From the NCBI RefSeq assembly GCF_004341825.1, contig NZ_SMAG01000011.1:1-64000 (forward strand): 64,000 bases of DNA. Reading direction: 5' to 3'. The stretch comes from Hazenella coriacea. GTDB lineage: Bacteria > Bacillota > Bacilli > Thermoactinomycetales > Thermoactinomycetaceae. This document shows positions 7,325 to 18,322 of this stretch, piece by piece. Below the pieces are notes generated by a model. That model was not told the origin of the DNA, made no database searches, and saw only the letters and a program-made list of their open reading frames with translations. Numbering within the stretch: position 1 is the stretch's first letter; the number at the start of each line of letters is the position of its first letter. The position numbers and the translations under genes are program-made.

Positions 7325-9646
7325 TTGACCAAAATGCGCGTGTATGAATACGCAAAAAAAATGAATATGACCAGTAAAGAAGTCATTACCATACTTGAGC
7401 GTATGGACCAGAAAGTAAATAATCATATGAGTGTGATGAACGAAGGAATGATGCAAAAAGTGGAGCAATTCGTTAATAAAGTGAAACAAGGGACGACTCC
7501 TGATCCAAGCAAGGAGCAAAAGTCCCAGGGAGAGAAGAAGTCAAAGCCAAGTAATCAAAGAAAGCAAACAGGCGGACCGAATAAAACTCAAAGCAATCAA
7601 TCACAAAGCCGCCCGAATAAAAGTAATCAACCACAAAAAGGACCTCAAGCGAAAAGGGCAAATGCTAATCCGAATCAGAAGCCCGCACGTCCAGGAAATG
7701 AAGGGGCCAAAAAGACAGACTCTTTCAAGGGAACGGAAAATGCTGGGGCTGCCAACCGTGGGAAAAAAGCTGATCATAATAAAGGGAAATCCTCTTTCTC
7801 CAGATCCAAAGATAACACGAGACCCAATCGTGGTGGTAAAGGTTGGAATCGGAAAAAGCAAGGACCTCCAAAGGAAAAACAAGCACCTGTTCTGCCTAAA
7901 GAGATTATCGTTTCAGGTCCTCTCAGTGTAGGAGATTTTGCCAAGCTGTTGCGTAAAGAAGCTTCTGAAGTGATCCGGAAGTTAATTGCACTCGGGATTA
8001 TGGCTACGATCAACCAAGAGATTGATGTAGAGACGATGAGCGTCATTTCTGAAGAGTTTGGTGTTCCTCTCAAGTATGAGGAAGAAGTGGATGAATCCAA
8101 CTTTGATGATCAAGAAGAGATTGATGATCCTAAAGACTTGGTGGAACGTCCACCTGTGGTTACGATTATGGGTCACGTGGATCATGGTAAAACTACGTTA
8201 CTCGATAAAATTCGCCAGAGTAAAGTGACTGAAGGTGAAGCGGGTGGCATCACCCAACATATTGGTGCTTACCAAGTGGAAATTAATGAGAAGAAAATCA
8301 CCTTTTTGGATACACCCGGTCACGCTGCCTTCACAACCATGCGTGCACGTGGAGCTAAAGTTACCGATATCACTATTTTGGTAGTTGCAGCAGACGACGG
8401 TGTTATGCCACAAACGATTGAAGCGATTAACCATGCGAAAGCAGCAGAAGTTCCAATCATTGTTGCTGTGAACAAAATGGATAAACCAGAGTCCAACCCT
8501 GATCGTGTCAAACAGCAATTGACTGAACATGGTCTTGTTCCAGAAGAATGGGGTGGCGAAACAATTTTTGTACCTGTTTCGGCATTGAAAGGCGAAGGAA
8601 TTGACGATCTCCTAGAGATGGTACTTCTTGTTTCTGAAGTTCAAGAATTAAAAGCAAATCCATCTAAACGAGCTCGTGGTGTTGTCATCGAGGCTGAACT
8701 GGATAAAGGTCGTGGAGCGGTTGCTACAGTATTAGTTCAAAATGGAACCTTGAAAGTGGGAGACGGAGTCGTTGCTGGGAATTACTTCGGTAAAATTCGA
8801 GCGATGGTCAATGATCGCGGACGGCGTGTAAAAGTAGCTACACCTTCAACTCCTGTAGAGATTTTAGGTTTGTCTGATGTTCCAGGAGCTGGGGATCCGT
8901 TAATGGTTTTTGAAGATGAGAAAAAAGGTCGTGCTATTGCTGAAAAGCGTCTCTTTAAACAGAGAGAAGAAGATCGTGGGGCCAATTCTCGAGTTACCTT
9001 GGATGATCTGTTTAAACAGATTAAAGAAGGCGATATCAAAGAGTTAAATATTATTATTAAGGCAGATGTTCATGGTGCCGCTGAGGCAATGAAAGGCTCA
9101 TTGGAAAAAATCGACATCGAAGGCGTCCGAGTGAAAATTATTCATACCGGTGTAGGTGCCATTACTGAGTCGGATATTATTCTCGCCTCTGCATCCAATG
9201 CGATCATTGTTGGCTTTAATGTTCGTCCAGAACCAAACGCCCGGGTAGTAGCTGAGGCTGAAAAAGTAGAAATTCGTTTACATCGGATTATTTACAAAGC
9301 CATTGAAGAGATTGAAGCAGCGATGAAAGGACTTCTAGACCCTGAATATGAAGAGCGAGTTGTGGGGGCTGTGGAAGTTCGACAAATCTTTAAAGTGTCC
9401 AAGGTTGGAACTATTGCGGGATGTTATGTCACAGAAGGAAAAGTTGTTCGAGATGGGCATATTCGTTTGATTCGTGACGGAATTGTTGTTCATGAAGGTA
9501 AGTTAGATACATTGAAGCGTTATAAAGATGATGCTCGTGAAGTGGCTCAAGGCTATGAATGTGGATTGACGATTGATGGATATAATGACATCAAAGAAGG
9601 AGATGTCATCGAAGTTTATGTCATTGAAGAAGTGAAGCGTAGCTAA
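7325..9646 (+). CDS. infB: Translation initiation factor IF-2
   Basis: A 773-aa GTPase that delivers fMet-tRNA to the 30S subunit. It has an N-terminal IF2-N helix ([14 protein letters not shown]), then ~150 residues of low-complexity K/N/Q/P/G-rich linker, a second IF2-N domain ([22 protein letters not shown]), and the G domain with GHVDHGKT (from ~283), DTPGHAAF and NKMD. The C-terminal domains bind fMet-tRNA. I place the start at TTG 7325 because GGGGGTG (7312-7318) is 6 bases upstream and the protein then begins MTKMRVYEY as in Bacillus; the GTG at 7316 overlaps this site. Confidence 0.95.
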   Translation: MTKMRVYEYAKKMNMTSKEVITILERMDQKVNNHMSVMNEGMMQKVEQFVNKVKQGTTPDPSKEQKSQGEKKSKPSNQRKQTGGPNKTQSNQSQSRPNKSNQPQKGPQAKRANANPNQKPARPGNEGAKKTDSFKGTENAGAANRGKKADHNKGKSSFSRSKDNTRPNRGGKGWNRKKQGPPKEKQAPVLPKEIIVSGPLSVGDFAKLLRKEASEVIRKLIALGIMATINQEIDVETMSVISEEFGVPLKYEEEVDESNFDDQEEIDDPKDLVERPPVVTIMGHVDHGKTTLLDKIRQSKVTEGEAGGITQHIGAYQVEINEKKITFLDTPGHAAFTTMRARGAKVTDITILVVAADDGVMPQTIEAINHAKAAEVPIIVAVNKMDKPESNPDRVKQQLTEHGLVPEEWGGETIFVPVSALKGEGIDDLLEMVLLVSEVQELKANPSKRARGVVIEAELDKGRGAVATVLVQNGTLKVGDGVVAGNYFGKIRAMVNDRGRRVKVATPSTPVEILGLSDVPGAGDPLMVFEDEKKGRAIAEKRLFKQREEDRGANSRVTLDDLFKQIKEGDIKELNIIIKADVHGAAEAMKGSLEKIDIEGVRVKIIHTGVGAITESDIILASASNAIIVGFNVRPEPNARVVAEAEKVEIRLHRIIYKAIEEIEAAMKGLLDPEYEERVVGAVEVRQIFKVSKVGTIAGCYVTEGKVVRDGHIRLIRDGIVVHEGKLDTLKRYKDDAREVAQGYECGLTIDGYNDIKEGDVIEVYVIEEVKRS

Positions 9647-9648
9647 TC

Positions 9649-9930
9649 ATGGTGATTGGTTTGCTGGAGGTTTCTGGTAGAGTTATTGGCTCCTCTTCGT
9701 TAAAAGATAAGCGAAGCGTCATCAAGAGAGGACAAACTCGAATCCGTAATCAATTTAATCTTTCAGTGGCAGAAATTGGTCATCAGGATGATCGACAAAT
9801 AACAGAATTAGCATTAGTAGGTGTTGGAAGTAATCGAGTGATCGTCGAAAAAGAGTTGCAGCAAGCCTTGAAACTATTGGAATCGTTAGATGGACTTGAG
9901 ATTTATGAAGCAGAACTATCCTATTTGTAA
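9649..9930 (+). CDS. ylxP: DUF503 family protein YlxP
   Basis: A 93-aa protein of the DUF503/YlxP family, recognised by the GLLEVSGRVIGSSSLKDKRSVIK start and the FNLSVAEIGHQDDRQ segment. It has a small ferredoxin-like fold and is found almost invariably between infB and rbfA. A role in ribosome assembly is inferred from context only. It starts 2 bases after the infB stop, so it is probably coupled. Confidence 0.88.
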   Translation: MVIGLLEVSGRVIGSSSLKDKRSVIKRGQTRIRNQFNLSVAEIGHQDDRQITELALVGVGSNRVIVEKELQQALKLLESLDGLEIYEAELSYL

Positions 9931-9951
9931 TCAGCAGAGGAGGTTTCGACA

Positions 9952-10314
9952 ATGGCCCGCATTCGAGTGAGCCGTGTCGGCGAGCAGATCAAAAAAGAAT
10001 TAAGCCAAATTATTCAGCAAGAGATTAAAGATCCTCGCATCGGTTTTGTTACAGTGACTTCTGTAGAAATGAGCGGTGATTTACAAATCGCCAAAGTTTA
10101 TGTAAGCGTGTTTGGAAAAGAGGAAGAAAAAAGTCAAACGCTTGCTGGACTAGAGAAGGCAAAAGGATTTATTCGTTCTGAAGTTGGACGTCGAATTCAT
10201 CTGCGTCATATCCCTGAAATGCATTTTGTGATGGATGAGTCCCTTGATCATAGTGAACATATCTCAAAATTATTGCATGATGTCCATGATCAGGAGAAGC
10301 AAGGAAATGAATAA
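9952..10314 (+). CDS. rbfA: Ribosome-binding factor A
   Basis: A 120-aa KH-fold 30S assembly factor that matures the 5' end of 16S rRNA. The N-terminus ([40 protein letters not shown]) and the motif [21 protein letters not shown] are typical of RbfA. A GAGGAGG site precedes the ATG. It overlaps nrnA by 8 bases. Confidence 0.95.
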   Translation: MARIRVSRVGEQIKKELSQIIQQEIKDPRIGFVTVTSVEMSGDLQIAKVYVSVFGKEEEKSQTLAGLEKAKGFIRSEVGRRIHLRHIPEMHFVMDESLDHSEHISKLLHDVHDQEKQGNE

Positions 10315-11278
10315 ATTTGCTGATGTAATGCGATTCATTCAAGAGGCTGATGAAATTTTAGTTGTCTCCCATGTGAATCCTGATGGTGATGCAGTCAGTT
10401 CAACTTTGGCGGCAGCTGAAATTATTCGTTTTTTGGGTAAATCAATAACGATGGTTAATGAATCTCCCGTACCAGATAAGTTTTCTTTTCTATCCGGTGC
10501 GGGGGATATTCTTCAACCAGAACAATTAACCCATGATTATCGGTTCGTTGTGGCATTAGATTGTGGAGATGAAGGTCGAATCGGATCAGTTCGGGAGAAG
10601 TTCACTGATGATGTACAAATTGTAAATATTGACCACCATATATCGAATGATTATTTTGGTATGATCAATGTAGTAGAAGAGGCAGCAGCCACAGCAGAAA
10701 TTTTATTTCAGTGGATTGAAGAGGTCCAGATTCCATGGACTCACTCTCTAGCTACCATGATTTATACAGGTCTTCTAACAGACACAGGAGGGTTTCGTTA
10801 TTCTAATACAACCCCTCAAGTATTAAGGCAAGCAGCACATTTGGTGGAGTTAGGAATTCCTGCTTATCAAATTGCAGATCAAGTGTTAGAGACAACAACG
10901 ATCGAACATCTTCAACTTCTTCAAACAGCACTCCATACCTTGCAACGGTCAGAAGATGGATGGGTGGCTTGGATGACGATGTATGTTGAAGATCTAAGAA
11001 AAGTGTCAACGAACGAGGATTTGGATGGTATTGTGAATTATGCCCGTAATATTGAGGGTGTTGATGTTGGACTTCTCTTTCGGGAGACAGAAGATAACTC
11101 TGTTAAAGTTAGCTTACGATCCCGTGCACGTGTCGATGTCGCAAAGATTGCTAAATCTTTGGGTGGTGGAGGACATGCTCGTGCTGCTGGCTGTACATTA
11201 CTGAATATTACTGTGGATGAAGCAAAAAAACTAGTGTTGTCCCGTGTTCATGCACAGCTGGAGAGTGAACTAAGTTGA
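10307..11278 (+). CDS. nrnA: Bifunctional oligoribonuclease/PAP phosphatase NrnA (DHH family)
   Basis: A 323-aa DHH-DHHA1 phosphoesterase that degrades nanoRNAs and 3'-phosphoadenosine 5'-phosphate with Mn2+. Metal-binding motifs visible are [11 protein letters not shown] (~22-32), the [11 protein letters not shown] region and NIDHH. The DHHA1 substrate motif [11 protein letters not shown] is near the C-terminus. The ATG at 10307 (AGGAG upstream) overlaps the rbfA stop; the longer frame start at 10235 lies inside rbfA and is spurious. It ends TTGA, overlapping the truB TTG start. Confidence 0.93.
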   Translation: MNKFADVMRFIQEADEILVVSHVNPDGDAVSSTLAAAEIIRFLGKSITMVNESPVPDKFSFLSGAGDILQPEQLTHDYRFVVALDCGDEGRIGSVREKFTDDVQIVNIDHHISNDYFGMINVVEEAAATAEILFQWIEEVQIPWTHSLATMIYTGLLTDTGGFRYSNTTPQVLRQAAHLVELGIPAYQIADQVLETTTIEHLQLLQTALHTLQRSEDGWVAWMTMYVEDLRKVSTNEDLDGIVNYARNIEGVDVGLLFRETEDNSVKVSLRSRARVDVAKIAKSLGGGGHARAAGCTLLNITVDEAKKLVLSRVHAQLESELS

Positions 11279-12201
11279 AACATGGGATTATTCCTGTTTA
11301 TAAACCTCGTGGGTTGACGTCTCATGATGTGGTAGGTAAAATCCGTCGTCTGGCGGGGCAAAAAAGAGTAGGACATACGGGCACGCTAGATCCAGAAGTG
11401 GAAGGCGTGCTACCTATTTGTTTGGGGCAAGCGACTCGATTGGTTGAATATATTCAAGAGTTACCTAAGAGATACAAGGGTTCTTTGCTTCTAGGGACTG
11501 CAACTGATACCGAGGACCAGACTGGAAAAGTGATTGAAGAAGTTGACGTTGTAAAAATTTCTCAAGAAGAGGTTGAAGAAGTATTTTCAAGCTTTCTTGG
11601 CACAATTGAACAAGTTCCTCCAATGTATTCAGCAGTAAAAGTGGGTGGAAAACGATTATATGACTTGGCTCGTCAAGGAGTAGAAGTAAAGCGTCCTTCA
11701 CGTCAAGTTACAATCTATCAGCTACATTGTACAAGAGTGACTCAAGGAAAACGACCTCAGATTGATTTCGATGTGGTCTGCTCCAAAGGAACTTACGTAC
11801 GCACATTATGTGTCGATATAGGGAGAGCTTTGGGATATCCTGCTCATATGGCATCATTAATCCGTACAGAGAGCGGACCTTTTCGAACAGCGGATTGTTT
11901 CACCTTTTCTGAACTTGAACTTGTAGCGGAAAAAGGAAGTTGGGAAGAGGTATTGACACCGTTGGATGCGGTGTTAGGTCATTTTCCTAGTGTTATTCTT
12001 GAAGAAGAAGATGCCTTACGTGCATTAGATGGATGGTCGCTCCAGGTCGACTTCGAAAAGGGAGCGTTGAGTCATCATTCTTTAGTTCGAGTTTATTCTG
12101 AATCAGGGCGTTTTTGTGGGTTATATCGTTTGGAAGAACCGTTGGCAAAACCAGAAAAAGTGTTTCGGGATGTGGATGTGGAATGCAAATCATCAACCTA
12201 A
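11275..12201 (+). CDS. truB: tRNA pseudouridine(55) synthase TruB
   Basis: A 308-aa enzyme that forms pseudouridine 55 in the tRNA T-loop. The catalytic motif GHTGTLDPEVEGVLP carries the nucleophilic Asp. The N-terminal GIIPVYKPRGLTSHDVV, the RYKGSLLLGTATDTED segment and VPPMYSAVKVGGKRLYDLARQG are family hallmarks. It starts with TTG overlapping the nrnA stop (TTGA), so it is translationally coupled. The gene end overlaps ribF by 19 bases. Confidence 0.94.
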   Translation: MKHGIIPVYKPRGLTSHDVVGKIRRLAGQKRVGHTGTLDPEVEGVLPICLGQATRLVEYIQELPKRYKGSLLLGTATDTEDQTGKVIEEVDVVKISQEEVEEVFSSFLGTIEQVPPMYSAVKVGGKRLYDLARQGVEVKRPSRQVTIYQLHCTRVTQGKRPQIDFDVVCSKGTYVRTLCVDIGRALGYPAHMASLIRTESGPFRTADCFTFSELELVAEKGSWEEVLTPLDAVLGHFPSVILEEEDALRALDGWSLQVDFEKGALSHHSLVRVYSESGRFCGLYRLEEPLAKPEKVFRDVDVECKSST

Positions 12202-13124
12202 GTTACCCTTTTCAACCTCATACTTTTGATGTTGAAGTTACGATGGCGTTGGGTTATTTTGACGGTGTACACCTTGGACATCAAGCTGTGATTCAGGAGG
12301 CTATACGGTTGGCACATTTGTCAGGAACTGAACCAGCAGTCATGACCTTTCACCCTCACCCTCGAGAAGTATTAGGAAAAGCAAAAATTACACGTTACTT
12401 GACTCCCTTATCTGAAAAGCTAGCGTCTTTTTCTGAACTGGGTGTAAAGCGTGCTTATGTGATGAAGTTTGACACTGAATTTGCTCAGTTAACTAAAGAA
12501 GAATTTGTGCAACAGGTACTGGTCCCTCTTCAGGTGAAGGGTGTTGTCACTGGATTTAACTATTCGTTCGGTCGTTTTGCATCAGGAAAGGCTGAGGATC
12601 TGGCTATATTAGGGAAGGATTTGTTTACAGCCAAGATTGTACAACCTGTGGAGATTGAGGGAAAAGTACTTAGCAGTTCTCGAGTTAGAAAAGAACTCGC
12701 TGAGGGCGAAATGGAAATAGTTTCGCAAATTTTGGGGCGACCTTATAAGGTTAAAGGCAAAGTGGTACTAGGAGATCAAAGAGGAAGAAAGATGAAGTTT
12801 CCTACCGCTAACCTACAGCTTGATCAACCATACATGATTCCTAGACGTGGGGTTTATGTAGCACGAGTTCATTATCCTACAGGTGTTGCATCGGGCATTA
12901 TGAATATCGGTGTTCGTCCTACATTTACGGAGAATGAACAAGTGGAGAAACTAGAAGTTCATCTATTAGACCGAGATCTCGATCTTTATGGGCAGGAGTT
13001 AGAAGTGGAAATGTTACATTTTATTCGAGATGAACAGAAGTTTTCTTCCATGAATGCTTTGATAGAACAGATTCAAAAGGATCGCCAAACGGCCGAAGAA
13101 TGGTTGGCGGCATATGTAGAATAA
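12183..13124 (+). CDS. ribF: Bifunctional riboflavin kinase/FAD synthetase RibF
   Basis: A 313-aa enzyme that makes FMN and FAD. The N-terminal FMN adenylyltransferase domain has GYFDGVHLGHQ (HxGH) and the SSSRVRKELAEG motif (~170). The C-terminal flavokinase domain has VKGKVVLGDQRGRKMKFPTANL with the PTAN ATP-binding motif. The ATG at 12183 gives the family-typical MQIINLSYP start. It is the last gene of the operon before the rpsO promoter. Confidence 0.94.
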   Translation: MQIINLSYPFQPHTFDVEVTMALGYFDGVHLGHQAVIQEAIRLAHLSGTEPAVMTFHPHPREVLGKAKITRYLTPLSEKLASFSELGVKRAYVMKFDTEFAQLTKEEFVQQVLVPLQVKGVVTGFNYSFGRFASGKAEDLAILGKDLFTAKIVQPVEIEGKVLSSSRVRKELAEGEMEIVSQILGRPYKVKGKVVLGDQRGRKMKFPTANLQLDQPYMIPRRGVYVARVHYPTGVASGIMNIGVRPTFTENEQVEKLEVHLLDRDLDLYGQELEVEMLHFIRDEQKFSSMNALIEQIQKDRQTAEEWLAAYVE

Positions 13125-13139
13125 CTTTAATCTTGCTAT

Positions 13140-13168
13140 TTTACTCATGCACTCATTTATGATATACT
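13140..13168 (+). promoter_or_regulatory. Promoter of rpsO
   Basis: TTTACT (13140-13145), 17-base spacer, TATACT (13163-13168) with an upstream TGA (extended -10). It lies in the short gap after ribF. Confidence 0.65.
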
Positions 13169-13170
13169 TA

Positions 13171-13258
13171 CACGCGTAGCCTATTGCTACTAGCTAAAAC
13201 CTTGACGCGGATGATCGATAACCTCGACGATGATCTGGGTCATGGGGTTTTGTTTAGA
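13171..13258 (+). promoter_or_regulatory. Structured rpsO mRNA leader (possible S15 autoregulatory element)
   Basis: CGCGT (13173-13177) can pair with ACGCG (13205-13209) around an inner TAGC/GCTA hairpin, followed by a GATC-rich segment able to fold before the Shine-Dalgarno. rpsO leaders are known to be bound by S15 in several bacterial groups. The structure is visible; the regulation is inferred. Confidence 0.45.
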
Positions 13259-13273
13259 AGGAGGTGTCCCTAC

Positions 13274-13543
13274 ATGGCATTAACTAACGATCGCAAAAAA
13301 GAAATTATCGCTGAATTTAAAACGCATGAAAGCGATACTGGATCTCCAGAAGTTCAGATTGCTATTCTGACGCATCGGATTAATGAGCTAAACACTCACT
13401 TAAAAGATCATGATAAAGACCATCATTCACGTCGTGGTCTTCTAAAAATGGTAGGACAACGTCGTAACTTGTTAAACTACTTGAAAAACAATGACGTTAC
13501 TCGTTATCGTGAACTTATCCAAAAACTTGGATTACGTCGATAG
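13274..13543 (+). CDS. rpsO: 30S ribosomal protein S15
   Basis: An 89-aa primary 16S rRNA-binding protein. Family features are [36 protein letters not shown] spread over residues 1-36, the [18 protein letters not shown] core, and the C-terminal [13 protein letters not shown]. Preceded by AAGGAGGTG. It has its own promoter and terminator. Confidence 0.97.
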   Translation: MALTNDRKKEIIAEFKTHESDTGSPEVQIAILTHRINELNTHLKDHDKDHHSRRGLLKMVGQRRNLLNYLKNNDVTRYRELIQKLGLRR

Positions 13544-13573
13544 AAAAAAGCGGGGTGCTTGCCCCGCTTTTTT
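13544..13573 (+). terminator. rpsO terminator
   Basis: A 12-bp perfect stem (AAAAAAGCGGGG with CCCCGCTTTTTT) and a 6-base loop directly after the rpsO stop. Confidence 0.92.
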
Positions 13574-13665
13574 ATCTTATCTTTTAAAAAGTGGAGAGAA
13601 GGAAATACTGTACATATGAAGAAATATGGTATGTTGCTGTGTTTGAAAGGAGGACATCAAAGCTC

Positions 13666-15792
13666 ATGGAGTCATCAAGGTTTGAAACAGAGTTTGCAGG
13701 CAGAAGCCTAAGTTTTGAGGTTGGTAAGTTTGCGGCACAAGCAAGTGGTGCTGTGATGGTTCGCTATGGAGATACTGCGGTTCTTGCAACCGTTGTCACT
13801 TCAAAGGAGCCTAAGGATACGGATTTTTTTCCACTAACTGTTAACTATGAAGAACGTTTATATGCAGTTGGGAAAATCCCAGGAGGTTTTATTAAACGGG
13901 AAGGACGTCCAAGCGAAAAGGCTATTTTGGCTAGTCGATTGATTGACCGTCCGATTCGCCCTTTATTTGAGGATGGTTTTCGTCATGAAGTTCAGGTAGT
14001 AACGACTGTGATGTCAGTAGATCAAGATTGTTCTACTGAAATTGCGGCCATGATTGGAGCTTCATTAGCATTATCCATCTCCGAGATTCCTTTCCAAGGT
14101 CCGATTGCTGGAGTGATCGTAGGACGAGTCGATGGTCAATATGTGATTAATCCTACAGTGGAGCAGATGGAGAAGTCCGATTTGCACCTTGTTGTAGCTG
14201 GAACCAAAGATGGAATTAATATGGTGGAAGCAGGATCTGACGAAATCCCTGAAGAGACTGTTTTAGAGGCGATCCTCTATGGTCATGAAGTGATTAAAAA
14301 GATGGTTGCTTATCAAGAAGAAATTGTTTCTCAAGTGGGCAAAGAAAAAATGGAGCCCCAATTATTTGAAGTAGAAGCTGATATCAATCAAAAAGTGCGT
14401 GACTTAGCTACCACTTCTTTGACTGAAGCTGTATTGGTAGAGGAAAAACAAGCTCGCCAACAAGCGATTGATGAAGTCAAAGACAAAGTGATTGAGCAAT
14501 TAGCAGCGGAACTGGAAGCAGAGATTTTCGTTGAGAAAGAGAAAGAAATAAATATTGTTTTAGATCGCATAGTCAAAGAAGAGGTTCGTCGTCTTATTCT
14601 TGAAGAAGGAAAACGCCCAGATGGACGGAAGACAGATCAAATTCGTCCTTTATCAAGCGAAGTTGATATTCTTCCACGGACACATGGGTCAGGTTTATTT
14701 AAGCGTGGACAGACTCAAGTGCTAAGCATTTGTACATTGGGAGCACTCGGTGATGTACAAATCTTGGATGGTCTGGATCTTGAAGAGTCTAAACGCTTTA
14801 TGCATCACTATAACTTCCCTCCATTTAGTGTGGGTGAATCACGTCCATTACGGGGACCAGGTCGAAGAGAGATTGGTCATGGTGCTTTGGGCGAACGAGC
14901 TCTAGAGCCTGTGATTCCGTCTGAAGAAGTATTTCCTTATACGATTCGTGTTGTATCCGAAGTTTTAGAGTCTAATGGCTCCACATCCCAAGCAAGTATT
15001 TGTGCATCTACGCTTGCTCTTATGCATGCAGGTGTACCCATCAAGTCTCCTGTCGCAGGAATTGCCATGGGTCTAATTAAGGAAGATGACAAAGTTCAGG
15101 TACTCACTGATATCCAAGGGATGGAAGATCATCTAGGTGATATGGACTTTAAAGTAGCAGGGACCCGTCAAGGGGTGACTGCTCTACAAATGGATATCAA
15201 AATAGCAGGGATCGACCGCTATATTTTAGAGAAAGCATTAAAACAAGCGAAAAAAGCACGTATGGTCTTGTTGGATCATATGGAGGAAGCGATTGCTGAG
15301 CCTCGTAAAGAACTTTCACCTTACGCGCCTAAAATCCTCACACTGCGTATTCATCCAGATAAAATTCGTGATGTTATTGGTCCTTCAGGTCGAGTCATTA
15401 ATAAGATTATCGAAGAGACTGGCGTTAAAATTGATATCGAGCAAGATGGTCGAATCTATATCGCTTCACCTGAGCAACAACAAAATGAAAAAGCAAAGAA
15501 AATTATCGAAGATCTTGTTCGTGAAGTTGTTGTAGGTGATACCTATCTAGGTACAGTGAAAAGGATCGAAAAATATGGAGCGTTTATTGAGATTTTTGCT
15601 GGAAAAGAAGGCTTATGTCATATTTCTCAATTAGATATGAACAGAGTCGCAAAAGTTCAAGATGTGGTTAGTGTCGGTGACTCGATTATGGTAAAGGTCG
15701 TCGAGATTGATGACCAAGGACGGATTAACCTGTCACGCAAAGCGATTTTAAAAGAGCAACAAGAGGCTTCCGAAAAAGCTAAAAACTCTTGA
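13666..15792 (+). CDS. pnp: Polyribonucleotide nucleotidyltransferase (PNPase)
   Basis: A 708-aa phosphorolytic 3'-5' exoribonuclease. Two RNase PH domains are visible (the first with [22 protein letters not shown], the second with [22 protein letters not shown] and [13 protein letters not shown]), followed by a KH domain ([20 protein letters not shown]) and an S1 domain ([20 protein letters not shown]). The ATG at 13666 fits the family start; AAAGGAGG is ~12 bases upstream. Its place between rpsO and ylxY is the Bacillus order. Confidence 0.96.
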   Translation: MESSRFETEFAGRSLSFEVGKFAAQASGAVMVRYGDTAVLATVVTSKEPKDTDFFPLTVNYEERLYAVGKIPGGFIKREGRPSEKAILASRLIDRPIRPLFEDGFRHEVQVVTTVMSVDQDCSTEIAAMIGASLALSISEIPFQGPIAGVIVGRVDGQYVINPTVEQMEKSDLHLVVAGTKDGINMVEAGSDEIPEETVLEAILYGHEVIKKMVAYQEEIVSQVGKEKMEPQLFEVEADINQKVRDLATTSLTEAVLVEEKQARQQAIDEVKDKVIEQLAAELEAEIFVEKEKEINIVLDRIVKEEVRRLILEEGKRPDGRKTDQIRPLSSEVDILPRTHGSGLFKRGQTQVLSICTLGALGDVQILDGLDLEESKRFMHHYNFPPFSVGESRPLRGPGRREIGHGALGERALEPVIPSEEVFPYTIRVVSEVLESNGSTSQASICASTLALMHAGVPIKSPVAGIAMGLIKEDDKVQVLTDIQGMEDHLGDMDFKVAGTRQGVTALQMDIKIAGIDRYILEKALKQAKKARMVLLDHMEEAIAEPRKELSPYAPKILTLRIHPDKIRDVIGPSGRVINKIIEETGVKIDIEQDGRIYIASPEQQQNEKAKKIIEDLVREVVVGDTYLGTVKRIEKYGAFIEIFAGKEGLCHISQLDMNRVAKVQDVVSVGDSIMVKVVEIDDQGRINLSRKAILKEQQEASEKAKNS

Positions 15793-15820
15793 TCGTAAAA
15801 GTTGAATACTGATGGCAACA

Positions 15821-15850
15821 AAAGAGTCAGAGCGATCTGCCTCTTTTTTT
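15821..15850 (+). terminator. pnp terminator
   Basis: AAAGAG/CTCTTT plus CAGA/TCTG stem with one mismatch, a GCGA tetraloop and a T tract, 28 bases after the pnp stop. Confidence 0.85.
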
Positions 15851-15917
15851 ACTTTCTGTGTAGTTGTGAATAGGTAGCTTTCAACACGCATAAGTTAAAA
15901 AAGGAGGTGAACAAGCT

Positions 15918-16895
15918 ATGACTTTTCCACTTCGAGTGGCTGGTCTGATTGTATCGGTTGTATTCGTCATTTATATAGTTCAATCACCACCCGTGGATTC
16001 TTTTGTATTAGAAGTAAAAGAGAATCAAGTGACTCCAGTGTTTTCCTTTGATCAGGAAGAGAATCTCTTAAAGAAGAAAATTCAAGAAGAAGCATCATCC
16101 TACTACATAAAGCCGATCGATGCTCGGATTGATCGAGTTTGGAAAGCAATTCCTGGTCTAAATGGACGTGAAGTAGATGTAGAAGCAACTCTAGCTAAAA
16201 CGATGAAACAGAAAGATAAGCAAAAAATAGCATGGGTATTTCGCGAAATCCAACCTAAGGTAACTTTAGATGAGCTTGAACATGCACCTATTTATCGTGG
16301 AAACGAACAAAAACGTGCTGCGGCTTTGATGATCAATGTGGCTTGGGGAACTGAACACCTTCCTAACATGCTTGATATTTTACGAAAAGAACAGGTCAAA
16401 GCTACTTTTTTTTTAGACGGGTCTTGGCTGGCTAAACACCCAACAGAAGCAGAGAAGATTGTCCAAGAAGGTCATGAAATAGGTAACCATGCATACTCCC
16501 ATCCTTTAATGAGTCGAATCACACAAGATCGAATGGATCAGGAGATTTCTCGGACCCAACAACTGATTGAAAAAACTTTACATATTAAAAGTAAGTGGTT
16601 TGCTCCACCGGCTGGTGATTTCAATGATCAAGTCGTCAAAGTGGCGAGTCAACATGGGATGAAAACTGTTTTATGGACAGTTGATACTGTAGACTGGAAA
16701 AAAACATCGAGTCCTCCGATGATGATTCGAAAAATTGAACAAAATATTGATTCAGGACATTTGATTTTGACCCATCCAACAGATCGAACAGTTGAAGCAC
16801 TTCCGCAAATCATCCGTGTAGTGAAGAAAAAGGGGTTAAAGTTGGGAACTGTGGGGGATGTTTTGTCATCTGAAAGAGTAGATGTCATTGAGTGA
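15918..16895 (+). CDS. ylxY: Polysaccharide deacetylase-like sporulation protein YlxY
   Basis: A 325-aa protein with an N-terminal hydrophobic helix (~5-23, signal anchor) and a C-terminal NodB-like domain (~130-320). Zinc histidines are kept (GNHAYSHP), but the TFDD motif that carries the catalytic Asp reads INVAWG, and the RxPxG motif reads APPAGDF. It is probably catalytically weak or a pseudoenzyme acting in spore-wall formation. AAGGAGGTGA precedes the ATG. It sits between pnp and mlpA as in B. subtilis. Confidence 0.87.
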   Translation: MTFPLRVAGLIVSVVFVIYIVQSPPVDSFVLEVKENQVTPVFSFDQEENLLKKKIQEEASSYYIKPIDARIDRVWKAIPGLNGREVDVEATLAKTMKQKDKQKIAWVFREIQPKVTLDELEHAPIYRGNEQKRAAALMINVAWGTEHLPNMLDILRKEQVKATFFLDGSWLAKHPTEAEKIVQEGHEIGNHAYSHPLMSRITQDRMDQEISRTQQLIEKTLHIKSKWFAPPAGDFNDQVVKVASQHGMKTVLWTVDTVDWKKTSSPPMMIRKIEQNIDSGHLILTHPTDRTVEALPQIIRVVKKKGLKLGTVGDVLSSERVDVIE

Positions 16896-17068
16896 TGCAA
16901 GTCTTTTTTGTTATAGTAGAGTATACTGCACTCTGGAGTCAATCGTGTGGATGAATAAAAGAGACGATATTTCCGCAATGAATGAATCTGAATAAGCTCT
17001 TAGAGAGCGAAAAATGAGCTCTGATCGATAAGTTAACTCAAAAACTGATCATAAACTAGGAGGGTCTA

Positions 17069-18322
17069 ATGATCGTTAAACAAACGCTATCCAATGGACT
17101 TCGGGTAATCGCAGAACAAATCCCTCATGTACGTTCTGTTGCTCTTGGGATCTGGATCGGTACAGGTTCTCAAAATGAAACTATTCATAACAATGGAATT
17201 TCCCATTTCATTGAACATATGATGTTTAAGGGGACAGAAAGTCGTACGGCTCGCCAATTAGCTGAGTCATTTGATGAGATCGGTGGTCATGTGAATGCTT
17301 TTACCTCCAAAGAGATGACCTGTTATTATACCAAAGTTCTTGACGAACATTTTTCTACATCTTTAGAAATCTTAGCAGATATGTTTTTTAATTCTACGTT
17401 TTTAGAAGAAGAGATTGAAAAAGAAAAAAAGGTGATTATTGAAGAGATCCGTATGGTGGAAGATGCCCCTGATGATCTTGTACATGACTTGCTCTCTGAA
17501 GCCTCAATGGGGATCCACCCTTTAAGCTATCCTATTTTAGGCTCGATAGAAAATGTACAAAGTTATCAGCGAGATGATCTCATACATTATAAAGATCAAT
17601 TCTATCATCCTCATAACGTGGTCATTGCGATTGCAGGGCATCTACCAGATGATTATTTGGAACAGATTGAAGCCTTGTTTTCAGGATATACTGGTGAATC
17701 TGTTTCAAATATATGTGAGCAACCGGTCTTTACACCTAATATGAAAATTAGACAAAAATCTACAGAGCAATCTCATATTTGTATAGGATTACCAGGGCTT
17801 CCTGTGGGAGATCCACGCATTTATACTTTAGTATTATTAAATAATGTATTGGGTGGAAATATGAGCTCTCGTCTCTTTCAAGAGATTCGTGAAGAGCGTG
17901 GGTTAGCTTACTCTGTATTTTCGTATCATTCCGCACATCGAGATACAGGTATTTTCTCTATTTATGCTGGGACAGCGCATGAACAAGAAGATGAAGTTTG
18001 TGAACGGATTCAACAAACATTGGCGCATGTTCGAGATCAGGGATTGACTCCTAAGGAATTAAAGAAAGCCAAGGAGCAACTCAAAGGAAGTATGATGCTT
18101 GGTTTGGAAAGTACTAATAATCGGATGAGTCGGATGGGGCGTAATGAAATCCTTTTAGGTAGACATCTAAGCTTAGATGAAGTAGTGGACAGCATAGAAA
18201 AAATTACTCTTGATGAAGTGAATCAGCTCGCAAGAGAGATTTTCTCATCTGAGATGTCACTCGCATTAATTTCACCAACAGGGAAAGAGCCGACAACTTT
18301 TAGGAGGAACAATCTTGTTTAA
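17069..18322 (+). CDS. mlpA: M16-family zinc protease (MlpA/YmxG)
   Basis: A 417-aa pitrilysin-family protein with the inverted zinc motif HFIEH (46-50), the downstream Glu region (EKEKKVIIEEIRMVED) and the second-domain R-Y-type segment RLFQEIREERGLAYSV. Complete M16B length, cytoplasmic. MlpA in B. subtilis was linked to control of extracellular protease (aprE) expression. It overlaps the dut start by 8 bases. Confidence 0.92.
   Translation: MIVKQTLSNGLRVIAEQIPHVRSVALGIWIGTGSQNETIHNNGISHFIEHMMFKGTESRTARQLAESFDEIGGHVNAFTSKEMTCYYTKVLDEHFSTSLEILADMFFNSTFLEEEIEKEKKVIIEEIRMVEDAPDDLVHDLLSEASMGIHPLSYPILGSIENVQSYQRDDLIHYKDQFYHPHNVVIAIAGHLPDDYLEQIEALFSGYTGESVSNICEQPVFTPNMKIRQKSTEQSHICIGLPGLPVGDPRIYTLVLLNNVLGGNMSSRLFQEIREERGLAYSVFSYHSAHRDTGIFSIYAGTAHEQEDEVCERIQQTLAHVRDQGLTPKELKKAKEQLKGSMMLGLESTNNRMSRMGRNEILLGRHLSLDEVVDSIEKITLDEVNQLAREIFSSEMSLALISPTGKEPTTFRRNNLV

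Noticed and set aside
8782-9039. Minus-strand ORF inside infB
   Set aside because: It is a shadow of the IF2 coding frame; no start signals or similarity.
13591-13665. 25-codon N-terminal extension of pnp
   Set aside because: The family N-terminus begins at 13666, and the extension runs through the Shine-Dalgarno region.
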